Assembly: GCF_040954835.1 (NCBI RefSeq)
Contig: NC_090697.1
Coordinates: 4,476,501-4,540,500 of the forward strand
DNA: 64,000 nucleotides
Reading direction: 5' to 3'
Origin: Lepisosteus oculatus
Taxonomy: Eukaryota > Chordata > Actinopteri > Semionotiformes > Lepisosteidae
The notes below the pieces were generated by a model. It searched no databases and was not told the origin of the DNA. It saw only the letters and a list, made by a program, of their open reading frames with translations. This document shows, in pieces, positions 34,085 to 45,887 of this stretch (within the stretch, counting starts at the first letter, position 1; every line of letters begins with the position of its first letter). A program made the translations under genes and the position numbers.

Positions 34085-34350
34085 ACTGGGGAGGTGGCTC
34101 TGTGGCTCAGGATCTGCACCTGTGGTTTGTATCCCGCGGCCGGCAGAGGAATCCTACTCCATTGGGCCCATGAGTAAGGCCCTTAACCCCAGCTGCTCCA
34201 GGGGTGCCGTATAAATGGCTGACCCAGTGCTCTGACCCCCAGCTTCTCTCCCTGTCTGTGTGTCTCATGGAGAGCAAGCTGGGGTCTGCAAAAAGACAAA
34301 TTCCTAAGACAAGAAATTGTATATGGCCAATAAAGTGATCTTATCTTACT
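34085..34350 (+). mobile_element. tRNA-derived SINE
   Basis: Box A-like GTGGCTCTGTGGCTCAGGAT, box B-like GTGGTTTGTATCCCG, then GAAGGCCCTTAACCCC-type body, GCTGACCCAGTGCTCTGACC, GAGCAAGCTGGGGTCTGC and a tail GTATATGGCCAATAAAGTG with short TCTTATCTTA repeats. Confidence 0.75.
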
Positions 34351-34930
34351 GCAGCAATCACCAGTTCTGATCGATATCTTGGGAAAGGGTCATTCCCTGG
34401 GCAGTCTGTTCCATTGAAAGTTGTAAGAACCTATAGGAAAGTTTTATTTTTCTCTTCTGTTAAGGTAGAGAAAAAGAGAGGTGTGCCTTAGCTTGGTCAC
34501 TAGTGGTGATTTTCTAACTCTGATAGAGACACACTCACTTGAGAATCTTATATTGCTGCTCTTCTGAGTAGAAGCAGCTACTGGTGATAATCTTGTAATT
34601 CATTGCCTTGTGAATGTTAGGGAGGTGAAGACCAAGCTAAATTCCTTGTCTTTGTATGCCATTTAGTGGTGAACAGTTTTCATTCAGTGGATCTCTGCTT
34701 TACCATATATCCTTCCCCTCAGGTCAAACAACTTTCCTTTGCATTGATAGGCAGTGAACTGTGGAGAGGGCATTGGTATTTCCATGCCCTGAACCTGCTC
34801 AGGTTTCCATTGCAAATCTGTAAGGCTGGAAAGCAAGAAATCACCAAGTCTGCCGGGTGTTCTTGTCTTTGTTGGTCTTCACCCAGGTCAGCAGGACATG
34901 GTCCGGGATAAACTCCCTGCTGAGCTCTAC
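34351..34930. other. Intergenic DNA, nothing recognised
   Basis: No domain-bearing frame. The short 34666-34911 frame has no support. Confidence 0.4.
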
Positions 34931-34939
34931 ACACACAGT

Positions 34940-35440
34940 ATCAACAGACATTGTACATCGTATACTATTGTGTTGCAGTACATGAATATAATTATATCAT
35001 TATTAATTTCTTTAGATACGCGATTCCATATTATATTCCCTATAAATCGAATTCTAAAAGTATGCTTGTTTACTCTGGTATCGAGCATATTCACAGAAAA
35101 GCTTAAAGCTGAAATGTGTATAAAAGCAACCACGTTTTATACACATGTTATTTCACATGTTAGTTAAAGAGTTCGATGCTTAAAATGTTTAGGGAGAAAT
35201 GGAATACTGGTGTGTATTTTTTCTTTAAAGTACCGAGACCAGCCATATACAGTTTACATACTGTAATACTGTATGTTTATGTTCCAAAATTAATATCGTT
35301 TATGGCCTTCACTAGCATTATGCTCCTATTCTTTTTATACTCAGCTACTAAAATTTCCCTTCAGCGGTAAAAGTCCATATAAATATTCAGTACTAAAATG
35401 GGCACAGTAAAGACATTAAATATACATATACATACTGTAT
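34940..35440 (+). repeat. One-arm copy of the inverted-repeat family
   Basis: Matches the left arm of the 4.6-7.4 kb element: ATGAATATAATTATATCATT, TTTCTTTAGATACGCGATTC, TTCGATGCTTAAAATGTTTA and TATACAGTTTACATACTGTA through to CACAGTAAAGACATTAAAT. Confidence 0.65.
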
Positions 35441-35960
35441 ACAGTACAGTTTGCATACAGTAATATGTTTATGTTCCTAAATCAATATCTTTTATGAGCA
35501 TGTGAAAGGCATGGTGAATCAGAGATTCTCAAAAATTACTGTACTTTGCATGATTGGAAACAAATGCGTGATTGGATCAACAGAATGCTGTGGTGTTACT
35601 TTTACAAAGACGGTCAATGAAAAAATAAAATCTTTTCATTTACAAAGACGGTTACAAAGAACGTGAACCAGGCCAATACAGTACTTTGAGTTTGCGGCTT
35701 GTCCAAGGTCATTGATTATTAATACTATTAGTAATATCTTCGGTAAAGACTTTGATGGCGACAGCTCAAACATGAGAGGTTGAGATTTATTACCTCCACC
35801 TTGCGGAAATTCAGGATACTATTATTTTACTTGCGGTACAATGCGGTACTATGCGAGATTATACGGTATTAATATGGTAACTTGCTTTACACCGCAACAA
35901 GCGCTCCACATTATAATGCGGTATCACCCGCTTGTTTTGAATGGCTGCATCTGTAATACC
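35441..35960 (+). repeat. Dispersed repeat unit with GCGGTA-rich end, copy 3
   Basis: Same order as 12395-12980: TTATGAGCATGTGAAAGGCA, GAATGCTGTGGTGTTAC, CAGTACTTTGAGTTTGCGGC and ATTATTAATACTATTAGTAA, then TTGCGGTACAATGCGGTACT and TTTTGAATGGCTGCATCTGT. Again it directly follows an arm copy. Confidence 0.65.
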
Positions 35961-35999
35961 ACAGAGTTTCTATGGTCCACTTCACTGCTAGGCATTCCT

Positions 36000-38900
36000 T
36001 CTCCATGATCCCATGATTTCGTTTTCTTGGTAAAAGTTTGTGACTGTGATAATAGGATGGGACGTTAAACATCATCAATTACCTGAGATAGTACAGTGCT
36101 GAGTCCCCTTTTGGATGCATCAGTCTGTAAGAAGAACTGACACAAAAATTCTGGCATGCTCAAAATCAGGTTCCTACAGAGGGTTTCTTTCAGGTCTGGT
36201 CAGGTTGGCCACTTTGAGGGCAGAACATAGGGTCATGTCAGTCAGAGGGGTCGCACTGCAAAATGTGGGATTTACCACAGATTGTAACCAACCAGTCCCA
36301 AAAAGGCTCTCACCTATGTTTTCGTTTTGGGCACTGAGCAGTCTCAGATCTCCCTTTTTTTTGACCTGAGGTCTCACTTGTCCACCCCCTACAATATGAC
36401 CCAGGTATGAAGCGGAGGAATACCCAAAGAAGCTTTTCGCTGGATTAAAGTGTAAAATATAATGAGGAAAGTGTGGTTTAACAGTGTACTAGGTGAGAGT
36501 CTCAATCCTCAAAGAAAATTACCAGGCCATTAAGATATGCAGAGGAGTATGACAGATGCAGATGTAATACACGGTTCATCATACACTGGTAAGTGGAAGA
36601 GACTCAGTGAAGACCAAACAGCAATACCTTGTTGTGAAAGCCGGGGGGGTACTGAAAAGGCAGTCTTCTATTTAGCATCAGTTGACACTGGAGTTCACCA
36701 ATAACCTTTGGTCAAATCTAAGGTTGTTAGGTATTTAGACAACCCTAGTCTTTCCAAAAGTACATCTACTTGGGGCATAGGATAGGCATCAAACTTGAAC
36801 ACCTAGTTTAGTCCATCACACTTTGGCACAAGAAAAATCAGACCAGGGGCTAGTACGTTCTTCAATGATGTCTAGGTCCAGCATTTTCTGCACTTTCTGG
36901 CGGACCTCTTTTCAATTGGCTTCAGGAATGCAGTATGGGGGAAGTCTCACGATGACTCAAGGGGGCGTCTAGATGTAATGTTTAAATGAGGTGCATATGC
37001 CCTGGTAAGCAGGAAAAAACATGGCAGCATTCTGATGCAGAAGAGAGATAGCTTTCTGGTTTCCAACTAAAGAGAAAGGGAATTAAAGGGAAAAGGAAAC
37101 CAATGATTTAGTGAGAAAAGCGTAGGAACATCAGCAGCATAAGGGAAGTCCTATCCTCAGATGAATACGTTTGCCACGGTTTAAAAAAAATTAATTTTGT
37201 AGATCTTCTCCTTTTGTTTACAGTCAATTTGATATGTTTCATAGGTAACCGGACATGTCTGTCCAAGGACTTTGTGGGGGCCTTGCCAGTGAGCACAGAG
37301 TTTACACTCCAGGGTTCGTAAGAGGAGCCAAACTCTATCACCTGGGTGAAAGGTCCAAGGATGCTTTTCTGAATGTAGTTGCACTGCTGTCTCTAATCTT
37401 ATCTTTTAAGATGCTCTTCTACAAAGGGTTTTAGGTGAGTGATATGTCAGTGAAATTTGTTAATGTAGTCGAGCAAATTCCTATTGTTAAGGTTCAGGGT
37501 TTCTCCCTCAAGCCACTTGAGGAACTTCCATGACAGCAAACATTAGGAGGGGGAGAAGTTGATCCCAGTCTTTCTGTTCACTCTGAACCACTTTGCTGAA
37601 CATTTGCTTCAGGGCTTCATTGAGTCTTTCCACTAAGCAGTGGGTTTTTGGATGATACACCGAGATCCTCAAAAATTTGATATTGAGAGGACTCATGATT
37701 TACTTATTTTAAACTTTACTTACTTGACCAGGGTCCCCTGCTGGTGAGGATCTCTTGGGGAAGCCCAAATACAGGGAACAAATTCAATAGTTCTTGCTAT
37801 CACGCTGGTGACCAACAAATAAATGGGTATAGCCTCAGGATAACATGTGGAGTTTTCTATAATCACTAATATATAGGGCATCTTACCCAGCCAACTTTAC
37901 ATCATACCCAGCCGACTGGTGACAAAGCTCAGGGGATTAGGACTGTGCAACTCTGTCTGCAACTGGCTGCTGGACTTCCTAATCAAGAGACCACTGGTGG
38001 TGCGGATAGGTAATAAAATATCAACACCACTCACCCTGAGCACTGGAACCCCACAAGGCTGCTCTCTGAGTCCAAGGTTGTACTCCCTGTTCACTCACGA
38101 CTGCACAGCAAGACACAGCAACAACTGCATCATTGTGGATAACACCACTATAATAGGCCTGATCAGCAATGATGATGAGTCCACTTACAACTGCTGAGGT
38201 GGTGTCATAGCAATAACCTGGACTTGAACGTGAACAAAACAAAAGAGCTAATAATGGACTTTCGGAGACATAGGCCGCACACTCACAGCCTACTCAGTAT
38301 TGATGGAACAGAAGTGGAAACAGTCACCAGCTTTAGGTTCTTGGGAATTCACATTTCTAATGATCTAACCTGGACTGTGAACACGGACTCTATCTTGAAG
38401 AAGACTCAGCAGCGCCTCTATTTCCTGAGGTGCCTCAAACGATGGGGGATGGCAGTACCTGTGTCGGTGAACTTCTACAGCTACACTGAGAGTGTCCTCA
38501 CCAACTATGTTTTACGCAACACCTCTTCTCAAGAGAGAAAGGTACCGCAGAGAATGTTGAATGTGGCCCAGATGACCATCGGCTGTGGTCTCACTGAGAT
38601 TAAAGAGCTCTATGAGGACAACTGTCATGGTAGAATTCCATCACAGAGGACAGTCACCACACCAGGCATGAGCTCTTCACCCCACTGCTTTCAGGCAAGA
38701 GAAACAAGAGCATACGGACACTTACCACCAGATTCCTCAATAGCTTCTACCCACAAGCAATGAGATTGGCGAACACATTTGACCATGCCCCTCGGACCAC
38801 ACCTACACCCTCTACCTCATTATGATTTCTTATTTATTGCACATCTCCAGTCATTGTTTGCACATCTGTATTGTTTACATTCAAACTGTTTACTTGTACA

Positions 38901-39905
38901 TTGTCTACTGTTTGTATATTGTCTTGATTCACTGTCTACACTTTGTGTTTTTACACTTGTTTTAACAATCGAGACATGTACTGGTTACATATGGCAATAA
39001 AGCTCAAGTTCAAGTTCTTTAGCACTTGGTTTTAGTTTTTTCAGGTATGAGAAGCTTCTCTGTTCTTGCCATTCAGTTGGTAGAGGAGGTCATTTTTTAT
39101 AATAAATTAACAAGGTAGTCTCTTGAGTCCCCATTCCATTGATTTCCACAACCTGGGCACGGGAGTGAGATAAGGTGGGATCTTCAACTCGGTCGAAGTG
39201 GAAGCAAACGGTTATGTGTCCCATCTCCCAGGTGTCAAGGTGCTTAGACCAGGATAGGGAAGAACTGTTCGGGTTTGTTTGTGTGGCCACCCCTTTCCCT
39301 AGCCTTTTCCCAGCCACACAGATTACCTTTTCAGGTAGAAATGACCCTTTTTTCGCTCCCTTGAATGCCATGATTTATTTTGCTAGCTCTCACATTTGGG
39401 GAAGAGGTGTCTTCAGTTATATAGCCCTGTATCTGGAATATCTGTTGGATATGGGGAAAGTCTCTCCCTAGGATTAGATAGTGTGGCAAACCTTAGACTA
39501 CTGTTTACTGAATAGTGAAAAGTTTGCCCTTGGAGTCGCAGGTTCAGGCATGTACTGTATGAGGATGGGTCTTCTTATCTCCGTATGCGTAAGTGACAGA
39601 TTAATTCTGTTCACAAATGCCTATACTGAGTCGAGGTTAAGGAGGACTGGTTCCATAAATGGGGTGTTTTTAAGTACCCGGGATTCTGACTTACACCCGA
39701 TAAGGATTCTGAGGTATTACAGTCCATTATCTCTGTTCCCTGAGTGGGCTCTCTTCTTGATCTTGAGAGAGGGAATTCAGGCATTGTTATTCTACTCCAA
39801 ACCATCCAGGGAATGAGAACCTTATCACCTCTTATCTCTGGTGCTCCCCCTTGGTGTGGAGTCATTGTCGCTTCCTGGCAATTTTGGCAGCTGAGTGATG
39901 TCATT
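36000..39905 (-). pseudogene. Degraded Gmr1-like Ty3/gypsy retrotransposon (integrase before RT)
   Basis: Read on the minus strand from high to low coordinates: a gag/protease-side remnant (39905-39040, including a WEMGH..FDR stretch); an inserted LINE (about 37900-39023); an integrase core (37885-37508; YILVIIENSTCYPEAIP, SVYHPKTHCLVERLNEALK, WDQLLPLLMFAV); an integrase C-terminus (37384-37181; FHPGDRVWLLL, CAHWQGPHKVLG); then reverse transcriptase (36990-36350; MLDLDIIEERTSPW, RFDQRLL, YLGHIVGGGQVRPQ); and an RNase H start (DASKRG) to 36000. Stops and frameshifts are frequent. Integrase upstream of RT is the known gene order of Gmr1-like elements, unlike standard gypsy. Not functional. Confidence 0.8.
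37900..39023 (+). mobile_element. 5'-truncated L2-type LINE inserted in the gypsy integrase
   Basis: RT palm region [19 protein letters not shown] and [20 protein letters not shown] (37915-38110), then a damaged catalytic region where the usual FADD box is missing ([11 protein letters not shown]). It continues in frame 38224-38763 with DFRRHRPHTH, SFRFLGIHISNDLTW, KKTQQRLYFLRCLKRWG and the C-terminal HCFQARETRAYG block. The 3' UTR ends in GGCAATAAAGCTCAAGTTCA with CAAGTT repeats, an L2-type short-repeat tail. Same family as 63030-63920. Confidence 0.85.
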
Positions 39906-40341
39906 TAAAGTCATCTCGTTAGTCTCCACTGTGTAGCAGAACAATACTACTGCCTTTGACCACAGCAACATGTGAACCATAAATTCATGATGCTCAGTGA
40001 TGGGAGCTTATATCATGTGTTTAATCACTGAACATGTTTTTAGTATGTTTTAGTTTTAATAGTTACACTAGAACATGGAGATCAGGGACTGAGCATCATC
40101 TCTTCCTCCTATAGTTTAGTTTAGAATAAAGTCATGGAACACAAAGTGAAGGTGTGGAGTCCTGACCAACACAGGTCAGGCTGGTCAGGGTGGGAACCAG
40201 AGACCACAGATCAGGAAGGGGAAACATGGGACAGCCACACGTACATAACATGTATACAAACCCTCGTCCTTCCCCCCGAGTCCCAGGAGTTAAAGATGTC
40301 CTTGATATTTCCCAGCTATCCTAGACAGGTTCCGTGAAGAG

Positions 40342-40791
40342 GTGTTAGTGGGGCCAGCAGGGGGCGCTCACACTGCAGTCCATGTGGGTCCTAATGCCCC
40401 AGTATAGTGATGGGGACACTATACTGTAAACAGGGCCTTCCTGTTTACTATCTTGTAAACAGAAATAAAACTGAGCTCCTGACTCTCTGTGGTCATTAAA
40501 AATCCCAGGGTGTTTCTTGAAAACAGTAGGGTGTAACCCCAGTGTCCTGGCCAAATTTCCCATTGGCCCTTACCACTCATGGCCTCCTAATAATCCCCAT
40601 CTATGAACTGGCTACATTACTCTGCTCTCCTCCCCACTGAGAGCTGGTGTGTGGGGAGCGTTCTGGCGCACTATGGCTGCCGTCGCATCATCCAGGTTTG
40701 GCTGCACATTGGTGGTGGTGGAGGGGAGTCCCCATTATCTGTAAAGCGCTTTGAGTGGACTGTCCAGAAAAGCGCTATATAACTGTAAGTA

Positions 40792-40859
<68 letters not shown>
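40342..40859 (+). mobile_element. SINE3-like element without 5S head, with long (ATT)n tail
   Basis: Body modules GAGGTGTTAGTGGGGCCAGC, CAGTATAGTGATGGGGACAC, CTCTGCTCTCCTCCCCACTG and GTGGTGGTGGAGGGGAGTCC, tail AGCGCTATATAACTGTAAG, then about 22 ATT repeats (40791-40859). Confidence 0.8.
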
Positions 40860-41680
40860 CTATCCTAACATGCTCTCCTGAGGCTGACATCACCAGCCCC
40901 ATGGCCTGTCCACTCAGAGCCCCATCACTGTCTGAGGAGGGCGCTACAATACTATCTCAGAGCTCAATTCTGTGCTTTGTACTGTCAAGGGCCAAGACCT
41001 TGCTGTTGTTCTAACTGAAATGCAGGTCTTACTACAAGGGGCTCTGAATCAGAACATTTGAATAAATCTGATGTGAACAGTACGTTAATGCACTGTGTAG
41101 ACCACAATAATAATATAGAATTATTAAAAAGCTGAAAAAGAAATCCAGGAGGGTTTGTATGAAGGTAGCAAAAACAAACAATAAAAACAAATGACAAACC
41201 CTAAAAGTGAAGTGGCTGCATAAGAAAAAAACTTCAGTGTTTCTGTTGACTCATCTTTTTTTGTCTTTTGACTTTTTTAAATGGAAAATCAATTAAATTG
41301 ACAAACAAAACATAGGGATATACAGTATGGTTTAAAGCATACAATATTTGTTGCCATGTTATTGAAAAGATATTGCTGCTCTTGAAAACTATAGCCAGAT
41401 ACTATCTTGAACAAACTCCATAGGAATCTTATACAAGTTTTCAAACTCCTCAATGTCAGTGAGAATGTCCAATTTGTACAGTTATTAAAAGGCTTATTAT
41501 TAATAAATTATTAATATTTATTTCATAATATCTATTTTAGCTTTAAGTTCCATCGTGTTTATAATCTTTTTATGTTTAATTTCACTGCACTCTAAGGATG
41601 TGGGCTGCACGCTAGGCTCCACACATAACCCCAGGACAACAGGTGTAATTAGAAAAACAGAACACTCATCCACGCTTACT
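40860..41680. other. 5' flank of the 41.9 kb TAAR gene
   Basis: No coding signal. 41608-41658 holds GGCTCCACACATAACCCCAG and ACAGGTGTAATTAG, conserved upstream of other subfamily A genes. The ACAGGTGT E-box-like and TAATTAG homeodomain-like sites are candidate regulatory sites. Confidence 0.5.
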
Positions 41681-41720
41681 AGCACCAGGAGGGGCCAGTA
41701 AGAATTTATATAAATGTCAT
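41681..41720 (+). promoter_or_regulatory. Shared TAAR promoter block
   Basis: AGCACCAGGAGGGGCCAGTA, then AATTTATATAAATGTCAT, about 145-185 bp before the start codon. The TATAAATGTCATA.AAAC stretch is nearly the same as that of the 3.1 kb gene. This is the clearest example of the block. Confidence 0.65.
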
Positions 41721-41863
41721 AGAAACATGAAATGTTTTACAGACGTTGGTAGAAGTCAAAGATGTCAGTGCTATTCTAATTAGTATAGCCAGGATCTATG
41801 TTTATTTAATATTTAAATTCTGGTATATTAAGTATAGATAAGTAAACATTATTATACATTTCA

Positions 41864-42883
41864 ATGGAAGTAATAGAATTTGAACCAGTGCAGTATTGTT
41901 TTCAGACTTACAACTCATCCTGTATTAAGGAAGTCCGCTCTACAGCTGTTTATGTAGTGATGTATATTTCTGCAGTGGTAGTGGTGATGCTGACAGTGTG
42001 TGGAAACCTGGTGGTGATCATCTCTATCTCTCACTTCAAGCAGCTACACACAACAACTAACTTCCTCCTGCTCTCTCTGGCTGTAGCAGACTTACTAGTA
42101 GGAATAATTGTGATGCCTTTCAAATTAATCGTGCTAATAGAAACATGTTGGTATTTTGGAGACATATTTTGCAAAATTTTCACGACATTTTCATCTGTTC
42201 TCACTTCTGTTTCTGTTAATAATGTTGCATGCATATCGATTGATCGTTATTTTGCTGTTTGTTACCCTTTTGTTTATTCTGCTAAACTAATAACTAACAT
42301 AACATGGTCAATTATATTATTAAATTGGTTTTTATCACTGCTATACAATTTGGCTTTTGTTTATTTTAATGGAAATAGCAGTGCTGAACTCAACACTTGT
42401 CTTGGAGACTGTTTGTTTGTAATTGATAAAATATGGGGAATGGTTGATTTAATATTTGTATTTATTCTGCCTTGTTCTATAATGGTTGCCCTCTATTTGA
42501 AGATTTTTGTAGTAGCTAGCAGACATGCAAAATTAATCAACTGTGTTACAGCAAAAAATAGTCCTACAAATGAAAGAAAACATAACCTTACTAAGACATC
42601 TGAAGGAAAAGCTGCTAAAACGTTAGGGATCATTGTTATTGTTTTTCTCTTGTGTTTGGTGCCATACTATATCTGCACTCTTGTTTATGAAAAGGTGAAT
42701 ATTTCTTCTTCTTCTGTGGTTATTAATTTTCTGTGTTGGCTGATGTTATTTAATTCTTCTTTCAATCCCATTATTTATGCTTTGTTTTATTCCTGGTTTC
42801 AGAAATCAGTTAAATTAATTATAACACTGAAGATTTTTAACCAATCATCATCTTTGATCAACCTGTTTCCAGAAACCTTGTAA
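41864..42883 (+). CDS. taar: Trace amine-associated receptor (TAAR), subfamily A, 339 aa
   Basis: Intronless class-A GPCR. Seen: N17 (NSS), C12/C20, LAVAD, C103 (3.25), DRY at 127-129, ECL2 CLGDC, N171 (NSS), L265 at 6.48, P267, and fingerprint NSSFNPIIYALFYSWF. Position 3.32 is S110; D195 is at 5.42 (P203 = 5.50). The otherwise invariant LHTPTN of the first intracellular loop reads LHTTTN. The ICL2 CYPFVY and ECL2 CLGDC link it to the 30.3 kb gene, its tandem sister. The start is the first Met in the conserved N-terminus. Expected to be an olfactory amine receptor of the non-classical type. Confidence 0.96.
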   Translation: MEVIEFEPVQYCFQTYNSSCIKEVRSTAVYVVMYISAVVVVMLTVCGNLVVIISISHFKQLHTTTNFLLLSLAVADLLVGIIVMPFKLIVLIETCWYFGDIFCKIFTTFSSVLTSVSVNNVACISIDRYFAVCYPFVYSAKLITNITWSIILLNWFLSLLYNLAFVYFNGNSSAELNTCLGDCLFVIDKIWGMVDLIFVFILPCSIMVALYLKIFVVASRHAKLINCVTAKNSPTNERKHNLTKTSEGKAAKTLGIIVIVFLLCLVPYYICTLVYEKVNISSSSVVINFLCWLMLFNSSFNPIIYALFYSWFQKSVKLIITLKIFNQSSSLINLFPETL

Positions 42884-42889
42884 AACTAG

Positions 42890-43900
42890 TGACAGTATGT
42901 GACTGCAAGCCTCAAGTATGTAAATATCTTCATTTTCTTCACACATTTCATGGCATGGCGGTAAAACTGAAATTCCTCATTTTGAAAAAAAACATACACA
43001 AATTCTGTTTTTCTATATTCTGGAAGATGAACTTTAAAGTTATCATTTCTGACATCTAATAATGTTCTACATGCACAGCAAATGCTAAGGGAATTCCCGA
43101 AATGGAGGAAGATTTAATCCAGTAGATTGAAACATCTGAGGACAGTAACATTATGTTATTTATTTCAAAAATAACATTATATTATTTCACACTGAGATGG
43201 CTTTTTACAGCAAGGATGGGAAACCCCATTTCTTTGGGCCAGAGTACTGCAATTTGGGCAGTTGGTTTTGTATTAGCATCTAATCTGCAGAAAAGGGTTG
43301 TTCTTATCCAGGTACTGTAGTTTGTTCTTTCAGGAGATTTGACTGGGCTATTTTTCAGGAATGTATTCATTCTGCGAGGAATGCAGTTGCCCTCTAATGT
43401 TTTAGAACCTGATTCTGGAGAGCATGTCTTCAAAATAATGTGAAGCATATCAATAGACACGTGATCTGTGTTTTCAATTGTCTTACTTTAATTTACCAAT
43501 TTTGGTAATAAGTGCCCCAAACTATGCTAAATCTGTGTAAATGCTGAAACGTATAGTTAAATGTAAAACTTTAAGCCAATTGTCTTATAGTTAAATATAA
43601 ATATAAGTGTCTTCTTCAAATGTATCTAAAATTTGAATAGATTTCACTTCTTACATTCATGTTTCCATCTCCCTGCACCTAAAATTATAATTCTGTCTAT
43701 CGAAGTCAGTATTCCGCTAGGAATCACTTTAAAATCAATAGAATAGTTCTTTTTTTTAATGTTATGTAAATACAGTATTTCATTTTGACTTGTATAAATA
43801 TCTCTATTGTTCTACTTCTCAAAGAAGACTTATATATTTTTTTCTTACTGTAATGTATTATTTAATTAGAGGCCTGTGAATTCTTTATTCTCTGACACAG
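42890..43900. other. 3' flank of the 41.9 kb TAAR gene
   Basis: AT-rich. 43100-43330 is paralogous to 31610-31800. The short minus-strand frame at 43182-43460 is not supported as a gene. Confidence 0.5.
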
Positions 43901-44545
43901 CTTTGTTGAGAGCAGTTAAAATGCAGGCACACTTGGGTAAACAAACATTTATTAATGCCAAGACACAAACTACACTACACAAAACAAAGCACACAGCACA
44001 CTAGTTACTCTATGTATAGTATTTACAGACAAGGCGTTTCAGAGGCCTAGCCTTCTGGTCAACCAGAAAAGCCCAGACTGCTACTAAGCATTAAACGTTT
44101 AATGCCTACAAAGGCCACAAACGAATAAGATGCCTTCTAACTAAATACAATGCAACTTGCAGCTAAATCTCTCTCTCTGCACCCCCCATGCCGCAAAATC
44201 AATGGGAAACTATATCCTAATCCATAAAAATGCACCCTAACCAGGAAAGACGTTTCTGGTATATTTTACCCAGGAAACACAAGTTCAAATACTGTACTGA
44301 GCTCCAGTCAGGTTTGGTTTGGATGACCAAGAAGTAGGGGGTTCTTGTCTGGCGCAAGCTTCAAGTCCCAACTCCTCCGGACTCCTCTCTCTTCTTCTTC
44401 TTCCCTGCTTCCCTGCTTTCTTCATTTTGTCCTGTGCTCCAAATGTGATCTTAGATTGTGTTTCTGTACTCCTCTTTGATAATCATTCACCCATAACCTA
44501 CCTAGGTATACTAAGGTAAACTTTACAATTGTTTCTGCTCAAGAG
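43900..44545 (-). repeat. Possible antisense LTR-like repeat
   Basis: On the minus strand, ATTAATAAATGTTTGTTTAC offers a polyadenylation signal, preceded by pyrimidine/purine-rich stretches. No matching second copy, PBS or coding region is visible, so this is a weak call. Confidence 0.25.
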
Positions 44546-45043
44546 GCTCCCAAGAGCTCAGCACACATCCTCTCTGGCTTTGAAGTGTTTACTCTTCCCA
44601 GTGTTATAAACTTTGTCTAAAATCCATGAGACACTTCTCAGTCGCCTAAAATTGTAACAATATTTAAACTGTATTGTTTTCCATTCTGGACATGCAAAAT
44701 ATTCAATTAGTTTTATTTTTATTTTCTATTAAATGAAGATAATCTTATTTATACCTTGGTTGTCAAATTCGGTATTGACTTAAGTTTTATGAGTCCTGTT
44801 GTGTGATTTGTTTTTCAATATATAAGCTGTTCCCCAGTGGATCATCTGGTTCCAAGCATTTGGTTCTGTCAGACAAAAGCAGTATGTGGATGTGCAGAGG
44901 AAACTGCTGCAAAGGGTCCTGTGACTGGCCTGTGAGCAGCAGAACCTGTGGGCATCTAGATGGCCTCTCCACTATTTTGTACAACTACCCAGACCCAGGA
45001 ATTACTCTCAACGCCATCTCCCAGAAAACCACAGGACCACTAG

Positions 45044-45373
45044 TGTCACGCCCTCTGCAGCCAGAGGGCGCTCCTTCTCTGTCCTGTCCCTAGTTTCCGG
45101 TCTGCTGTCCTTCCTGTCCCTCTCTTTCCCTTGGGCTATATATTTCCGGGTCTTGCACTCTGTCCTCGCTCAGCATTGACGTTCAGATATCCTGAGATCC
45201 GCCTAGCACCAGGGCGCCCCACGTCCGCTCCCTGAGGGCATAGGTTTCTATACGGCATTCCTGAACTCTTTGCACTAATGAGCCCGGGCCTTTTTCCCGT
45301 CTCGCCGCTACGCATATGGGTCTTTTTCCGCTCTCCTACTCCCCACGGTTAGTCCCTTTGGACGTCCGTGACA
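45044..45373 (+). mobile_element. Solo LTR of the short LTR element family, with TSD
   Basis: 330-bp copy of the 24.4/25.8 kb LTRs (TGTCACGCCCTCTGCAGCCA...GGACGTCCGTGACA), flanked by ACTAG on both sides (45039-45043 and 45374-45378). No internal sequence remains. Confidence 0.95.
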
Positions 45374-45449
45374 ACTAGAGGCTATCATTCCCAGTACCAA
45401 GGAAGAAGTCTGGAGTACCAATGAGTCCTACAGGGCCACTACCTGCCAA

Positions 45450-45887
45450 CTGTAATGGAAAGTTACTGAGAAAAAGTGTTTTATCCTAAAATTTTGTTTA
45501 CGGGCAGAGCTGTGCTGCAGAAGCAGCTGGATACTTAGAACAAAGTGTGATAGCACCCAACTCGTCAAGGGCACGGGATGTTTTAATAATGTTTATCTCT
45601 GCTGCTTGAAGAAGGGAATATGAGAAACTGTTTGTATAACTGCTCTTCTTTGCTTTAAGCAGAAACCCATGAGGAATGGAAAATTACTGCTTCACCTGTC
45701 CTTGAAGTGTTGCATCAGCTTAAAAAAGATATAAAACAAGGGGCTCTCCCTGCTTGCTTTTGAATCAGCTTTCACTTCTCTGCACAGGCTGTGTGATTGC
45801 TTTTTCCCATATTGCAACATGAATAAAGACCTTACTGAGTGAATGAGAACACCTCTCCTGGCTCTTCTTTGATAAAATTCCACAACA
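45450..45887 (+). mobile_element. Probable LTR of an endogenous retroelement
   Basis: Starts TGTAATGGAAAG and ends TTCCACAACA. It contains a TATA-like GATATAAAACAAGG near 45727 and a polyadenylation signal ATGAATAAAGACC near 45820, the spacing expected of an LTR promoter and R region. No TSD and no recognisable gag or pol follow, so it may be solo or truncated. Confidence 0.5.
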
